A stretch of 64,000 bases of DNA from Marinifilum flexuosum (GCF_003610555.1 NZ_RAPQ01000008.1:426490-490489), one strand, 5' to 3'; counted from the first letter of the stretch, positions 1-9,030 are shown. A program made the numbers and translations. The notes: generated by a model not told the origin, from the letters alone.

Positions 1-1
1 A

Positions 2-1738
2 GATGCGGAACAAATACAGTTGCATGTTTCAGGAATATCTGATGAATGTGATAATGTACTAGATACCATTTTGAATTTTGTATATCACGAAGTACATGAA
101 TATGATATTGTCATCAACGAAATTATGGCAGATGAAAGTCCGAGTCTGGGATTACCAGAGTATGAATACCTCGAACTATACAATACCAAAAGTTATCCAA
201 TTTCAGTAGAAGGATGGAAGCTGCAGATTGGCAGTAAAGAGCTTTTGTTTTCTTCCGATACCATTCCAGCAAATTCTTATTTAATTCTTTGTTCTCATAC
301 CTCCAAAGAAGAATTTTTGGTTTATGGAGATGTCCATTCTTTATCCAGTTTCAGTAGCTTAACCAATTCAGGAAACAATTTAAGATTGTTGTCTGCCAAA
401 GGGGAAACGGTAGATGAGATTGTTTATTCTGATACTTGGTATCAATCAGAAGGGAAAAGTAATGGAGGTTGGAGTTTAGAGCGAATTGATCCAATGAATT
501 TTACTTGGCAAGAACCCAATTGGAAGGCATCTAATGCTACTGATGGAGGAACGCCAGGGAAACAAAATTCTGTATTTGCAGAGAATAAAGATCAGACTCT
601 ACCTCAAATTGAGAACTTAGAAGTTGTGAACACGAATACGGTGAGAATAACTTACTCTGAACCAATGCAAGAGTTAGAGGTGCTTCAAATATCAAATTAT
701 AAATTGGCACAAGGGAAGAACCTAATATTAGAGATTCACAAGCTTGAGGAGGTTAAAACAATAATCGAAATTGTATTTCAGGAACATTTGCTCGAGAATG
801 CAAGGTTTAAATTAGAGATTTCTGAAAGAGTATCAGATTTGGCAGGTAATCCACTTAAAAGTAATCTTGTTGAATTTTGGATACCTACTTCAGCTCATCA
901 GGGTGATATTGTAATTAATGAAATCTTATTTAATCCATTGGCAGGTGGTTCTGACTATGTAGAATTGTTCAATCGGACTCAAAATGTTTACGATTTATCC
1001 AAATTGTGCATTGGTAAAAAAGATGAGAATTATTTGCTAATAGATAGTGTTAAGTTGGCTAAGAAACAGATTCTATTGCATCCTGAGTCATACGGCTTGT
1101 TTACTGCTGATTCTTTGAATATTGCAGAAAATTATTACACATCAAATACTGCAGTTTTCCATCAAGTGAGTTTGCCAAATTATCCAGATAAAAATGGAAG
1201 GATAGTTTTATACACAAAAGATGAGCTCATTGATGATTTGGAGTATAACGAAGGTATGCATTTTGAATTGTTGGCAAGTAAGGAAGGTGTTGCATTAGAG
1301 CGTGTGAACCCAGATGAAGAAACCAATTTACATTCCAATTGGCAGTCGGCGGCACAAAATATTGGTTTTGGAACCCCTGGCATTAGAAACTCTGTTTATA
1401 GTGATATAGAGGAATCTGTAGAGGAGGTTAGCTTATCATCTAAAATATTTTCTCCCGATAATGATGGAATTGATGATCGTTTGTACATCAACTTTAATTT
1501 AAAAGATGATGGATTTGTAGCTAATATCAGAATATACAATGCATTGGGAAAGGAAATCAGGAAACTTGCCAGTAATTTGTATTTGGGAACTGATGATAGT
1601 GTGTATTGGGATGGATTGAATTCAAAAAGGGAAAGGTTGCCTATTGGAGTTTACCTTGTTTATATCGAAATGTTTAATCCGGATGGCGGCATGAAAACCT
1701 ATAAGAAGACTTGTGTAATAGGAGGGAAACTGAAGTAA
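2..1738 (+). CDS. Lamin-tail domain surface protein, 3' part
   Basis: The reading frame is open to the left edge, so the gene starts outside the window; the in-frame TTG at 20 is not a convincing start. Two lamin-tail (LTD) domains are visible, each opening with IVINEI, at about residues 30-170 and 293-440 counted from that TTG. An Ig-like or adhesin-like stretch (about 195-290) lies between them. The last 90 residues (FSPDNDGIDD, then NALGKEIRKL, then IGVYLVYIE) resemble a FlgD/CHU_C-like terminal domain of the kind found on type IX-secreted proteins. Such proteins are usually exported and surface-attached; some carry nuclease or phosphatase domains upstream, which cannot be seen here. Confidence 0.75.
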   Translation, partial: DAEQIQLHVSGISDECDNVLDTILNFVYHEVHEYDIVINEIMADESPSLGLPEYEYLELYNTKSYPISVEGWKLQIGSKELLFSSDTIPANSYLILCSHTSKEEFLVYGDVHSLSSFSSLTNSGNNLRLLSAKGETVDEIVYSDTWYQSEGKSNGGWSLERIDPMNFTWQEPNWKASNATDGGTPGKQNSVFAENKDQTLPQIENLEVVNTNTVRITYSEPMQELEVLQISNYKLAQGKNLILEIHKLEEVKTIIEIVFQEHLLENARFKLEISERVSDLAGNPLKSNLVEFWIPTSAHQGDIVINEILFNPLAGGSDYVELFNRTQNVYDLSKLCIGKKDENYLLIDSVKLAKKQILLHPESYGLFTADSLNIAENYYTSNTAVFHQVSLPNYPDKNGRIVLYTKDELIDDLEYNEGMHFELLASKEGVALERVNPDEETNLHSNWQSAAQNIGFGTPGIRNSVYSDIEESVEEVSLSSKIFSPDNDGIDDRLYINFNLKDDGFVANIRIYNALGKEIRKLASNLYLGTDDSVYWDGLNSKRERLPIGVYLVYIEMFNPDGGMKTYKKTCVIGGKLK

Positions 1739-1910
1739 TATGTAAGTATTATATTCATAAAAAAAAGAAACTCAATGCTTGATTATTTATGTTTGATTTT
1801 GTAACTTGATGAAGCATAGAGCATTTAAAAAGAAAATTTTATTTTGGCATAAGCCAAAGTGCTTTAGCAATAGCTGTTAATTAATGTAGTGGTTAATAAA
1901 TGGTAGAGTA

Positions 1911-1934
1911 AAGGGGAATCTTTTAATTCCCCTT
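1911..1934. terminator. Hairpin terminator
   Basis: A 9-bp stem (AAGGGGAAT / ATTCCCCTT) with a 6-base loop lies just past the lpxK stop codon. The plus-strand side is followed by TTTATTTTAT and the minus-strand side by a weaker T tract, so it may serve both convergent genes. Confidence 0.6.
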
Positions 1935-1939
1935 TTATT

Positions 1940-3067
1940 TTATATTGAATCTGTTTCGATATTGTGCAGGTTGCTTGAGCGCTTGTTTTTCTTGACGTAG
2001 TTTAAAATCTGATTGTCGAATTTCGACTTGTCCTCATTCAAAAACTTAATGCATAAAGGAACAAAGAATAGGTGTTTTTTTATGCTTTCTTGTTTGATTT
2101 CCATATCAAAAATTCGAGTAGCATCCTTTTCTGTGGTAATAATGATTTTATTTTCGCCAGTTAGTTCATCAAACCTTTTCTCAATAGCTTGAATATCTTT
2201 CTGATTGAACGCATGATGATCTGGAAAGTGCAATTCTTCAATTGTATTTGAAAAACCATCTAAATATTCTCGTAAAGGTTTAGGATTTGCAATTCCTGTT
2301 ACCAAAAGAATTGAAAAGCTTTCCTTGTTCCAATCTTCATCACCAATTTTTACTGCATCTTTGCTAAATACGGGTTGAAGATTTCCATAATCTAAACATG
2401 TAAAATATAGTTTTTGATAAGGCAATATCTTTAGTTCCTTCACAATGATTCTTCTCTCAATTGGAGTCATATTAGCAGGAGTCTTACTCACAATAATGAT
2501 ATTTGCTCTTGATCTTTCTTCTGCACTTTCTCTCAAGCGCCCATATGGCATTATAAAATCGCGAGTAATTGGTCTGTTGTAGTCAATTAAAAGGATAGAT
2601 AAGCCAGGTTTTATGTATCTGTGCTGGTATGCATCATCCAATAAAATCGCACTTAAATCATTGCCATGTTCACTGTTGAGTAGGTTTTTAACACCATTTA
2701 CCCTTTTGCTATCAACCGAAACCAGTATGTCAGAAAACTTGCGTTTGATTTGCATAGGCTCATCACCAATCAGGTTTGCAGTGGAATTTTCGTCGGAAAG
2801 AATAAAACCTTTGCTTTTTCTTTTGTAACCACGACTTAGGGTAGCAAGCTTGTAATCATCTTTTAAAAGAGTGATAAGGTATTCAATATGAGGGGTTTTT
2901 CCAGTTCCTCCAACGGTGATGTTGCCAACCGAAATTATTGGAATCTTGAATTCGGTACTGCTTAGTATATTTAAATCGAAGAGCATATTGCGCATGGCCA
3001 CAATTAATCCGTAAAGTAAACTAAATGGGAGTAGTAAAACTTTTAAAAAACGGGATAATGCTTTCAT
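1940..3067 (-). CDS. lpxK: Tetraacyldisaccharide 4'-kinase
   Basis: LpxK phosphorylates the 4' position of the lipid A disaccharide precursor at the inner membrane, a late step of lipid A synthesis. The protein has a hydrophobic N-terminus (residues 8-25), the family P-loop GNITVGGTGKTP (about 48-59) and the LDDAYQHR motif near residue 145, equivalent to the family's LDDGxQH. The length of 375 residues is slightly above usual. The gene stands alone, convergent with the lamin-tail gene and separated from sppA by 224 bp. The ATG at 3067 gives the expected N-terminal membrane anchor. Confidence 0.95.
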   Translation of the reverse strand: MKALSRFLKVLLLPFSLLYGLIVAMRNMLFDLNILSSTEFKIPIISVGNITVGGTGKTPHIEYLITLLKDDYKLATLSRGYKRKSKGFILSDENSTANLIGDEPMQIKRKFSDILVSVDSKRVNGVKNLLNSEHGNDLSAILLDDAYQHRYIKPGLSILLIDYNRPITRDFIMPYGRLRESAEERSRANIIIVSKTPANMTPIERRIIVKELKILPYQKLYFTCLDYGNLQPVFSKDAVKIGDEDWNKESFSILLVTGIANPKPLREYLDGFSNTIEELHFPDHHAFNQKDIQAIEKRFDELTGENKIIITTEKDATRIFDMEIKQESIKKHLFFVPLCIKFLNEDKSKFDNQILNYVKKNKRSSNLHNIETDSI

Positions 3068-3240
3068 CGATTATAGTTTTAATCAGGTGTATAGAAACAT
3101 CTCGTTCGAGATTGACTTGTAAATAGCAACAATTAATTCCATATTAAATTTACAGAAATATTTGTTAGCATTTAATAAGGAATTAAATATGACAATAATT
3201 TTTTATTTAGTTGATAAAAAATTGCTGAATCCTGAAATAA

Positions 3241-3270
3241 AAAAAATCCTCAAGAAATTGAGGATTTTTT
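3241..3270. terminator. sppA terminator
   Basis: A perfect 13-bp inverted repeat (AAAAAATCCTCAA and its complement) with a 4-base loop lies 21 bp past the sppA stop. Both ends carry A/T runs, so it can work in both directions. Confidence 0.85.
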
Positions 3271-3291
3271 ATGCGATTGAATGAATGAAAT

Positions 3292-5088
3292 TTAGTTCAA
3301 TTCTATTTCGTATGGCAAGCGAGCCTGAATACCACCTAGATCTATAATGCTTTGAGCCTGATTGTAATATCTGTAAGTATCACCTAACTCAAATTTTAAG
3401 AATCGGGTTTTGGCTTCACCGGTAATATCGTTTATTAATTCCTGGATAGGGTCTTTTTGTTTAGGAAGAGAAACAATTCTATAGTCATCTTTCAAGCCTG
3501 CTTTTTCTTTTGCAATCTCAATCGCAGTTTCTAAACCTCCTAAAACATCAACCAAACCATTTTCTTTGGCATCAACAGCACTCCAAACTCTTCCTTGAGC
3601 CACTTCATGAATTTCTTCTTTCGATCGGTTTCTACCATCAGCAACTCTTGTTAGGAATGTATCATATCCTTCGTTAATGATATCCTGAAGAATTGCTTTT
3701 TCGGTTTTTGTGAATTTTCTTGAAGAAACCGGAACAACCATTAATGGATAACCTCCTCCAAAAGCTGAATGTTTGTTGGTTCCATATGAATCAGTTGTGA
3801 AACCAATTTTATTCTTAATCAATTCTTCTCCCGAGAAGAACAAGCCATAAATTCCAATTGATCCGGTAATGGTGTTTTTGTCAGCAACAATAGTATCTGC
3901 AGGACAAGCAATGTAATAACCACCTGATGCAGCAACGTTACCCATTGAAGCGATAACCGGTTTTTCTTGGGATGCCAATTCCACTTCTCTCCAAATAATA
4001 TCAGAAACCAAAGCACTACCACCTGGCGAGTTTACACGCAATACAATGGCTTTAACGGTAGAATCTCTTCTTGCTTTACGAATCGTGTTAGCCAATTCCG
4101 GACCAATTGCGGTTTCGCTTTGCTCATTTCCAATGGCACCTGAAGCATAAACGACTGCAATTTTATTTTTCGAGAATTTTGCATTAGCATTCGGTGATTT
4201 TGCGTAATCAGAAACACTAATTTTTCGAAGTTTCTTGTCCTCTTTAATGTCAGTTAGTTGTCTAAGGATGGCATTCATTTCATCCTGGTAGACTACACCA
4301 TCAATCAAGTTGTATTTTTTAGCATCGGCGGCCTTTTTAATGGCAAATGCGTCAATTAGTTCATTTAATCTATCAACCGAAATACCTCTTTCTTCCGAAA
4401 TTCCTTTTAAAATCTGGTTCCAAATATCACCAACATAAGCCATGGTTTGTTCACGACTTTCGTCACTCATATCATCTCTGAAAAACTGTTCTGTTGCCGA
4501 TTTGTATTTACCAACTCTTATAACCTGAGCTTCAACACCAATGTTTTTTAGAAATTTTTTGTAAAAAGTTCTTTCACCACCCATACCAAGAAGCATTATC
4601 ATTGCTTCTGGATTTAAGTAAATACTATCTGAAACAGATGTTAGGTAGTAAGCTTTTTGTGAATATCCAAAATTGTTGTAGCTCACAATAAATTTACCGG
4701 TTTCTTTAAACTCCTTAAGTTTATTTCTGATTTCTTCGATAGAGGCAATTCCACCAAAGTTGGCAGAAATATCACTAACATTTAAATAGATACCTTTGAT
4801 TTTTTCGTCGGTTTTTGCTTTCTCGATACTTTCTAAAATGCTTGTTAAACCGATGCTTGAGCTTCCGGTTCCAGGTAAATCTAATTCATCAAATGGATTA
4901 TCTGCACCTCTATCAGCAAGCGATTTGTTTAGTTTAATTTCCAAAACACTTTTGTTTTTAACTGTTACTGCTTTATCAGCACTTGATGCGATACCAGCTA
5001 TAATCATGATACCCAAAAACAAAAGAAGAAATCCACCTACAATAACTCCTAATATGGAGGCAAATGTAAATTTAAAGAAGCTTTTCAT
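3292..5088 (-). CDS. sppA: Signal peptide peptidase SppA, long (67K) type
   Basis: SppA is an inner-membrane serine protease with a Ser/Lys dyad that cleaves leftover signal peptides. One membrane segment is seen at residues 8-33. The catalytic lysine lies in VGKYKSA (Lys196, matching Lys209 of the E. coli enzyme). The catalytic serine lies in the second half, in AASGGYY (Ser388, matching Ser409). The duplicated-domain layout and 598 residues fit the long form. A TATATTTG -7 element 66 bp upstream supports the chosen start. The neighbouring lpxK has its own terminator, so this is probably a single-gene unit. Confidence 0.95.
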   Translation of the reverse strand: MKSFFKFTFASILGVIVGGFLLLFLGIMIIAGIASSADKAVTVKNKSVLEIKLNKSLADRGADNPFDELDLPGTGSSSIGLTSILESIEKAKTDEKIKGIYLNVSDISANFGGIASIEEIRNKLKEFKETGKFIVSYNNFGYSQKAYYLTSVSDSIYLNPEAMIMLLGMGGERTFYKKFLKNIGVEAQVIRVGKYKSATEQFFRDDMSDESREQTMAYVGDIWNQILKGISEERGISVDRLNELIDAFAIKKAADAKKYNLIDGVVYQDEMNAILRQLTDIKEDKKLRKISVSDYAKSPNANAKFSKNKIAVVYASGAIGNEQSETAIGPELANTIRKARRDSTVKAIVLRVNSPGGSALVSDIIWREVELASQEKPVIASMGNVAASGGYYIACPADTIVADKNTITGSIGIYGLFFSGEELIKNKIGFTTDSYGTNKHSAFGGGYPLMVVPVSSRKFTKTEKAILQDIINEGYDTFLTRVADGRNRSKEEIHEVAQGRVWSAVDAKENGLVDVLGGLETAIEIAKEKAGLKDDYRIVSLPKQKDPIQELINDITGEAKTRFLKFELGDTYRYYNQAQSIIDLGGIQARLPYEIELN

Positions 5089-5154
5089 ATTGATTTTCTT
5101 TTAATTGATTATTCTAATTTATAAGATGCAGATTTATGTAAATCCGCAGTATAA

Positions 5155-5162
5155 CAAATATA
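5155..5162 (-). promoter_or_regulatory. Probable -7 element of sppA
   Basis: The minus strand reads TATATTTG, a match to the Bacteroidota -7 consensus TAnnTTTG, 66 bp before the sppA start. No clear TTG-type -33 element is seen at the usual distance, so this is a partial match only. Confidence 0.4.
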
Positions 5163-5261
5163 TCTAATTAAACTGACAGAAGTTTGAAATGAAGATTATT
5201 TTCGATGTATATTTTGTTTCGAAAGATTTCTTTGTTTCTTTTACCGATCAAATTAAAAAAG

Positions 5262-5750
5262 ATGGCAAAAGTATACTTCTTAATAGGTGGGAATTTAGGT
5301 GATAGAGAGCAGATTCTGCAAAGTACAGTTGAAGCTTTGGGAAATGATGTTGGAAAAGTTCTGAACGTTTCGGCCATCTATGAAACCGAACCATGGGGAT
5401 TCGAACATGAGCAGAGTTTTCTAAATCAGGTAGTGGTGGTAGAAAGCAATTTATTACCCGAGGCAGTTCTTGATCAGACTCAGAGAATTGAAAAAGATCT
5501 GGGGCGGGTACGAAAGAAAAATCGCTATAGTGAGAGAACCATTGATGTAGACATTTTGTTCTACGACGATTTAATTATCGATACTGAAAGGCTGGAGGTA
5601 CCGCATCCAAGAATGGGAGAGAGGATGTTTGCTTTGGCTCCTTTAGCTGAAATTGCACCTGATTTTATTCATCCGCTAATGGATAAGAGTATCTTGGAAA
5701 TGAAGAGCTCTTGCCCTGATACATCAGAGGTAAGTGTTTTCAAGGTATAA
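5262..5750 (+). CDS. folK: 2-amino-4-hydroxy-6-hydroxymethyldihydropteridine pyrophosphokinase
   Basis: FolK transfers pyrophosphate from ATP to 6-hydroxymethyl-7,8-dihydropterin in folate synthesis. The start is placed at 5262 because the family begins with a strand like MAKVYFLIGGNLGDR; the reading frame extends 19 codons further upstream but that part is not family-like. Conserved pieces are GGNLGDR, YETEPWG, FLNQVV, RYSERTIDVDILFYDD (the Mg/ATP-binding core) and PHPRMGER. The resulting 163 residues are normal for the family. The gene is monocistronic and diverges from sppA. Confidence 0.93.
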   Translation: MAKVYFLIGGNLGDREQILQSTVEALGNDVGKVLNVSAIYETEPWGFEHEQSFLNQVVVVESNLLPEAVLDQTQRIEKDLGRVRKKNRYSERTIDVDILFYDDLIIDTERLEVPHPRMGERMFALAPLAEIAPDFIHPLMDKSILEMKSSCPDTSEVSVFKV

Positions 5751-5753
5751 AAA

Positions 5754-5780
5754 AAAGGACTGTTATTAAAACAGTCCTTG
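5754..5780. terminator. Shared folK/upp terminator
   Basis: A 10-bp stem (AAGGACTGTT / AACAGTCCTT) with a 5-base loop lies between the convergent folK and upp genes. It is flanked by an A run on one side, so it suits both directions. Confidence 0.75.
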
Positions 5781-5801
5781 AAATATTATCAAAAATATTG
5801 A

Positions 5802-6458
5802 TTATCCCAGTTTAGCACCAAAAGCCAAATCTCCAGCATCACCACAACCAGGAACGATATATGATTTGGTGTTTAGTTCAGCATCAACCACTCCATTCCA
5901 AATGGTAGTATTTTCGGCTGGTAAATTATTCTTAATAAAATCAACACCTTCTTGGCTTGCAATTACAGAAACAATGTGTACATGTTTAGGAGTACCTTTG
6001 GTTAGCATTGCTTTGTATGCCAATTCCATTGATGATCCTGTTGCCAACATTGGATCGGCAAGAATAACCACTTTCCCATCGATAGAAGGAGATGAAATGT
6101 ACTCGAAATTAATTTTAAATTTTCCATCTTCGGTATGCTTACGATATGCAGAAATAAAAGCATTTTCTGATCTGTCGAAGTAGTTTAATAAACCATTGTG
6201 CAAAGGAAGACCTGCTCTTAATATCGAAGCCACAACAACTTCATCCTTTGGAAGAGAAGCAATTGCAGTACCAAGTGGAGTTTCCACTGATTGATCTGCA
6301 AAATCTAAAGTTTTACTGATTTCGTAAGCGTATATCTCACCAACTCTTTCAAGGTTTCTTCTAAAGCGAAGAGGATCGTTTTGAACGTTAACGTCTCGGA
6401 TTTCAGCTATAAATCGGTTAAAAAGGGAGTTGTTTTCTCCTAATGTATGGATCACCAT
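5802..6458 (-). CDS. upp: Uracil phosphoribosyltransferase
   Basis: Upp makes UMP from uracil and PRPP (pyrimidine salvage). The protein shows the N-terminal phosphoribosyltransferase core, the PRPP-binding loop VVILADPMLATGSSM (about residues 128-142) and the uracil-binding C-terminal region YIVPGCGDAGDLAFG, where most family members read PGLGDAGDR. The length of 218 residues is normal. It reads toward folK and shares a terminator with it. A TATATTTG -7 element lies about 30 bp before the start codon. Confidence 0.93.
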   Translation of the reverse strand: MVIHTLGENNSLFNRFIAEIRDVNVQNDPLRFRRNLERVGEIYAYEISKTLDFADQSVETPLGTAIASLPKDEVVVASILRAGLPLHNGLLNYFDRSENAFISAYRKHTEDGKFKINFEYISSPSIDGKVVILADPMLATGSSMELAYKAMLTKGTPKHVHIVSVIASQEGVDFIKNNLPAENTTIWNGVVDAELNTKSYIVPGCGDAGDLAFGAKLG

Positions 6459-6486
6459 GTTTTATTATTTAAAAATTAGCTGAGCG

Positions 6487-6494
6487 CAAATATA
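6487..6494 (-). promoter_or_regulatory. Probable -7 element of upp
   Basis: The minus strand reads TATATTTG about 30 bp upstream of the upp start. A -33 TTTG at normal spacing is not evident. Confidence 0.4.
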
Positions 6495-6553
6495 GCCATA
6501 TTTCAATAATATTAAGGAAGGAAATGAAGGAAAAATTCGTAATCTAATTCATT

Positions 6554-7249
6554 CTAAATTAGTGCGTCATCGGCAAAACTATAGTAATCGTTTTCGCCAA
6601 TTATTATATGATCTAATATCTCGATATTCATCAGTTTAGCAGCATCTTTCGATTTTGTTGTAATGTCTTTATCAGCTGCCGAAGGAGCCAAATTACCAGA
6701 AGGATGATTGTGGCAAAGAATAAGATTAACAGCTTCTAGTTGTAAAGCATCTTTTAGAACTAATCTGATATCGAAAACAGTGCCTGTAATTCCTCCGGAG
6801 GAAACGTTTTTGATTTCGATTACTTTGTTGGCTCTATTCATAAATAAAACCCAAAATTCTTCATGTCCTAAATTTTCTACAAAAGGGAAAAGAATTTCGA
6901 ATGCATCGCGACTACAAGTAACTTTTTCTTTCTGTTTGCTTTGAAATGCTTTTTGTCTGCGACCAATCTCCAATGCGGCAATAATACCAATAGATTTTGC
7001 TTCTCCAATTCCTTTGATCTTCATTAAATCATGCATGGATTTTTTTGCCAGGATATTAAGGTCATTATTGCAATGGGAGAGTATCGATTTGGAAAGTTCG
7101 ACAGCTGATTGATTGCGATTACCACTGCCGATAATAATGGCTAAAAGTTCTGCAGTAGATAAACTTTTAACTCCCTGGTACATTAATTTTTCTCTGGGGC
7201 GATCTTCAAGAGCCCAGTCTTTAATGCTTAGTTTATTATACTCATCCAT
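6554..7249 (-). CDS. radC: RadC family JAB-domain protein
   Basis: This is a full-length RadC (UPF0758) protein of 231 residues. It has an N-terminal helix-hairpin-helix-like region (LMKIKGIGEAKSIGI, about 75-90) and a C-terminal JAB metalloprotease-like domain with the zinc motif HNHPSGNLAPSAAD (residues 180-193). The historical role in DNA repair is poorly supported, and the biochemical activity of the family is still uncertain. The start codon directly abuts an 18-bp perfect inverted repeat (7250-7303), which could control its expression. Confidence 0.9.
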   Translation of the reverse strand: MDEYNKLSIKDWALEDRPREKLMYQGVKSLSTAELLAIIIGSGNRNQSAVELSKSILSHCNNDLNILAKKSMHDLMKIKGIGEAKSIGIIAALEIGRRQKAFQSKQKEKVTCSRDAFEILFPFVENLGHEEFWVLFMNRANKVIEIKNVSSGGITGTVFDIRLVLKDALQLEAVNLILCHNHPSGNLAPSAADKDITTKSKDAAKLMNIEILDHIIIGENDYYSFADDALI

Positions 7250-7303
7250 GGTTTTGTTTATGTAAATACTTAACTAAAGTTATGAATTTACATAAACAAA
7301 ACC
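7250..7303. repeat. 18-bp perfect inverted repeat at the radC start
   Basis: The arms at 7250-7267 and 7286-7303 are exact reverse complements (GGTTTTGTTTATGTAAAT), separated by 18 bp. In the radC transcript the second arm ends immediately before the ATG, so a folded leader would bury the ribosome-binding region. As DNA it could be a dimeric operator. Confidence 0.85.
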
Positions 7304-7327
7304 AATATGAAATATGTATATACACAA

Positions 7328-7352
7328 AAAGGGTTCTCATTGAGAACCCTTT
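7328..7352. terminator. rpsT terminator
   Basis: A 12-bp palindromic stem (AAAGGGTTCTCA / TGAGAACCCTTT) with almost no loop lies 20 bp past the rpsT stop. Confidence 0.8.
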
Positions 7353-7371
7353 ATAACAGAGTTATAGTGTC

Positions 7372-7623
7372 TTACAGCTTGTTAACGTGTGAAGCTAATT
7401 TAGATTTCAAGTTAGCAGCCTTGTTTTTATGAATTACATTAATCTTAGCAAGTTTGTCCAACATTGCAGTTACCTTTGGAAGTAATTCATTAGCAGCTTC
7501 CTTATCTGAAGTAGCACGTAACTTTCTTACAGCATTTCTTGCAGTCTTAGCGTAATACTTATTGTGTACTCTTCTTTTCTCAGACTGTCTGATTCTTTTA
7601 ATTGCAGATTGATGATTTGCCAT
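7372..7623 (-). CDS. rpsT: 30S ribosomal protein S20
   Basis: S20 is a primary binding protein of 16S rRNA. The 83-residue, lysine- and arginine-rich helical protein begins [18 protein letters not shown], typical for the family. It lies only 27 bp downstream of a tRNA-Glu gene on the same strand, so it may be transcribed from the tRNA promoter and released by tRNA 3' processing. No separate promoter fits in that gap. Confidence 0.95.
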   Translation of the reverse strand: MANHQSAIKRIRQSEKRRVHNKYYAKTARNAVRKLRATSDKEAANELLPKVTAMLDKLAKINVIHKNKAANLKSKLASHVNKL

Positions 7624-7650
7624 CTCTTAAAGTTATCTAAATTATTATCT

Positions 7651-7725
7651 TGGTAGTCCGTACGGGAATCGAACCCGTGTTACCAGAATGAAAATCTGGC
7701 GTCCTAACCCCTAGACGAACGGACC
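7651..7725 (-). tRNA. tRNA-Glu (UUC), CCA encoded
   Basis: The minus strand folds as a cloverleaf: 7-bp acceptor stem with a G-U first pair, anticodon loop TTTTCAT giving anticodon UUC, T-arm containing GGTTCGATTCC, and an encoded 3' CCA (7651-7653). The 72-base body is identical to the second copy upstream. Confidence 0.95.
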
Positions 7726-7745
7726 ATTGGTTTATTAATGCGCAG

Positions 7746-7776
7746 CAAAGATAAATTAAAATTAAATTACTGCAAA
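7746..7776 (-). promoter_or_regulatory. Promoter of the first tRNA-Glu gene
   Basis: The minus strand shows TTTG (7776-7773), 19 bp, then TATCTTTG (7753-7746), an exact match to the Bacteroidota consensus TTTG-N19-TAnnTTTG. It lies 20 bp upstream of the tRNA 5' end. Confidence 0.8.
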
Positions 7777-7784
7777 ATTCTTAG

Positions 7785-7856
7785 TAGTCCGTACGGGAAT
7801 CGAACCCGTGTTACCAGAATGAAAATCTGGCGTCCTAACCCCTAGACGAACGGACC
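7785..7856 (-). tRNA. tRNA-Glu (UUC), CCA not encoded
   Basis: This is an identical 72-base tRNA-Glu body, but the bases after the discriminator read CTA rather than CCA, so CCA must be added by the nucleotidyltransferase. It is 59 bp from the other copy. Confidence 0.95.
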
Positions 7857-7875
7857 ATCTAATTTTTCAGAGCTG

Positions 7876-7906
7876 CAAAGGTAAGTTATTTTTTTAAAAC
7901 TGCAAA
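7876..7906 (-). promoter_or_regulatory. Promoter of the second tRNA-Glu gene
   Basis: The minus strand shows TTTG (7906-7903), 19 bp, then TACCTTTG (7883-7876). Spacing and sequence match the promoter of the other tRNA-Glu gene. Confidence 0.8.
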
Positions 7907-8088
7907 CACTTTGCGAAAAAAAACTCTTTTTTTTGCTTCAGGAATGTTGAAGCGTTAGCCCCTTGTTTTTTCCTTTTGCGCTGCAAAGAAAGAGATAATT
8001 CTTTATTCCTGCAAAACTTTTTTTGAAAAAAAATCACACTTTTTTTCGGTGAAGAAACTAACTGCTTCGTTATAAGCTAAAAATAAAT

Positions 8089-9030
8089 TTAGCGCCATTC
8101 AACAATTGTTCCTCTGTCGCTGCTTAAAAAGTTATTTGGGATGATATTTTTGATTTGATCAGCCAATAAATCCAACAATCTATTTTTTGTATAATGACGA
8201 GAATAAACCAAACTAACCTCTCTTAAAGGATGAATATTTGTGAATTTTTTCACCTGTTTAAGTTTTTCGTCAGGCATATATTGAGTGGCCAATTCTGGAA
8301 TTAGTGTAAATCCTCCTTCACGATCAACAATTTTCATTAATGTTTCAAGAGAATTACTTTCAAATTCGAATGGCAATTCCTGATGTTGTAAATCATGCAA
8401 CTCACAAAGATTGATTACCTGGTTTCTGAAGCAGTGACCATCACTAAGCATCCAAATTTCTGGAGTAGCAATATCTTTTACCTCAACTATAGGTTGTTTT
8501 AATAAAGGATGATCTTTGTGTGCGTATATCATCATTTCTTCATAGAAAAGATGTCTCTCTCGAATTTTATCATCTTTTGCGGGAGTAACAAAAATACCAA
8601 CATCAATTTTATCTTTTTTAAGGCTTTTTACAATCTCCTCGGAAACCATTTCTTCTACCTCAACTTTTATCGAAGGATATTTTCTGATATAATCACCAAT
8701 AAACATTGGAAGAAGAAAAGGAGCCAATGTTGGAATAATTCCAATTTTTAAATTTCCTTCTATAGTATTCTTGTGCTCTTTAATAATCTCATCAACTTTT
8801 TTGGTTTCGCTAAGAATAATTCGGGCTTGTTCAATAATGTTCAGGCCAACATCGGTTGGAATAATTGGTTGTTTGCTTCTGTCAAATATGGTAATATCTA
8901 AATACTCCTCCAATTTTTTTATTTGCATGCTTAAAGTTGGCTGAGTGATAAAACATTTTTCGGCAGCTGTTGCAAAATGACGATAGGTGTCAACAGCCAC
9001 GATATATTCAAGTTGAGTGATCGTGATCAT
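8089..9030 (-). CDS. oxyR: Hydrogen peroxide sensor/activator OxyR (LysR family)
   Basis: OxyR activates peroxide-defence genes when a disulfide forms between two cysteines. The N-terminal winged helix (QLEYIVAVDTYRHFATAAE) is LysR-type. The effector domain contains LSDGHCFRNQVINLC with Cys200 and Cys209, matching Cys199 and Cys208 of E. coli OxyR. The start is placed at 9030 (MITITQLEY, 313 residues); an earlier ATG at 9060 is in frame but overlaps the likely -7 element TATATTTG at 9058-9065. A possible small RNA is transcribed divergently. Confidence 0.92.
   Translation of the reverse strand: MITITQLEYIVAVDTYRHFATAAEKCFITQPTLSMQIKKLEEYLDITIFDRSKQPIIPTDVGLNIIEQARIILSETKKVDEIIKEHKNTIEGNLKIGIIPTLAPFLLPMFIGDYIRKYPSIKVEVEEMVSEEIVKSLKKDKIDVGIFVTPAKDDKIRERHLFYEEMMIYAHKDHPLLKQPIVEVKDIATPEIWMLSDGHCFRNQVINLCELHDLQHQELPFEFESNSLETLMKIVDREGGFTLIPELATQYMPDEKLKQVKKFTNIHPLREVSLVYSRHYTKNRLLDLLADQIKNIIPNNFLSSDRGTIVEWR

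Noticed and set aside
2613-2828. Antisense reading frames inside lpxK, sppA, mutB, mutA and other genes
   Set aside because: They run opposite or out of frame to well-supported genes and have no family features.
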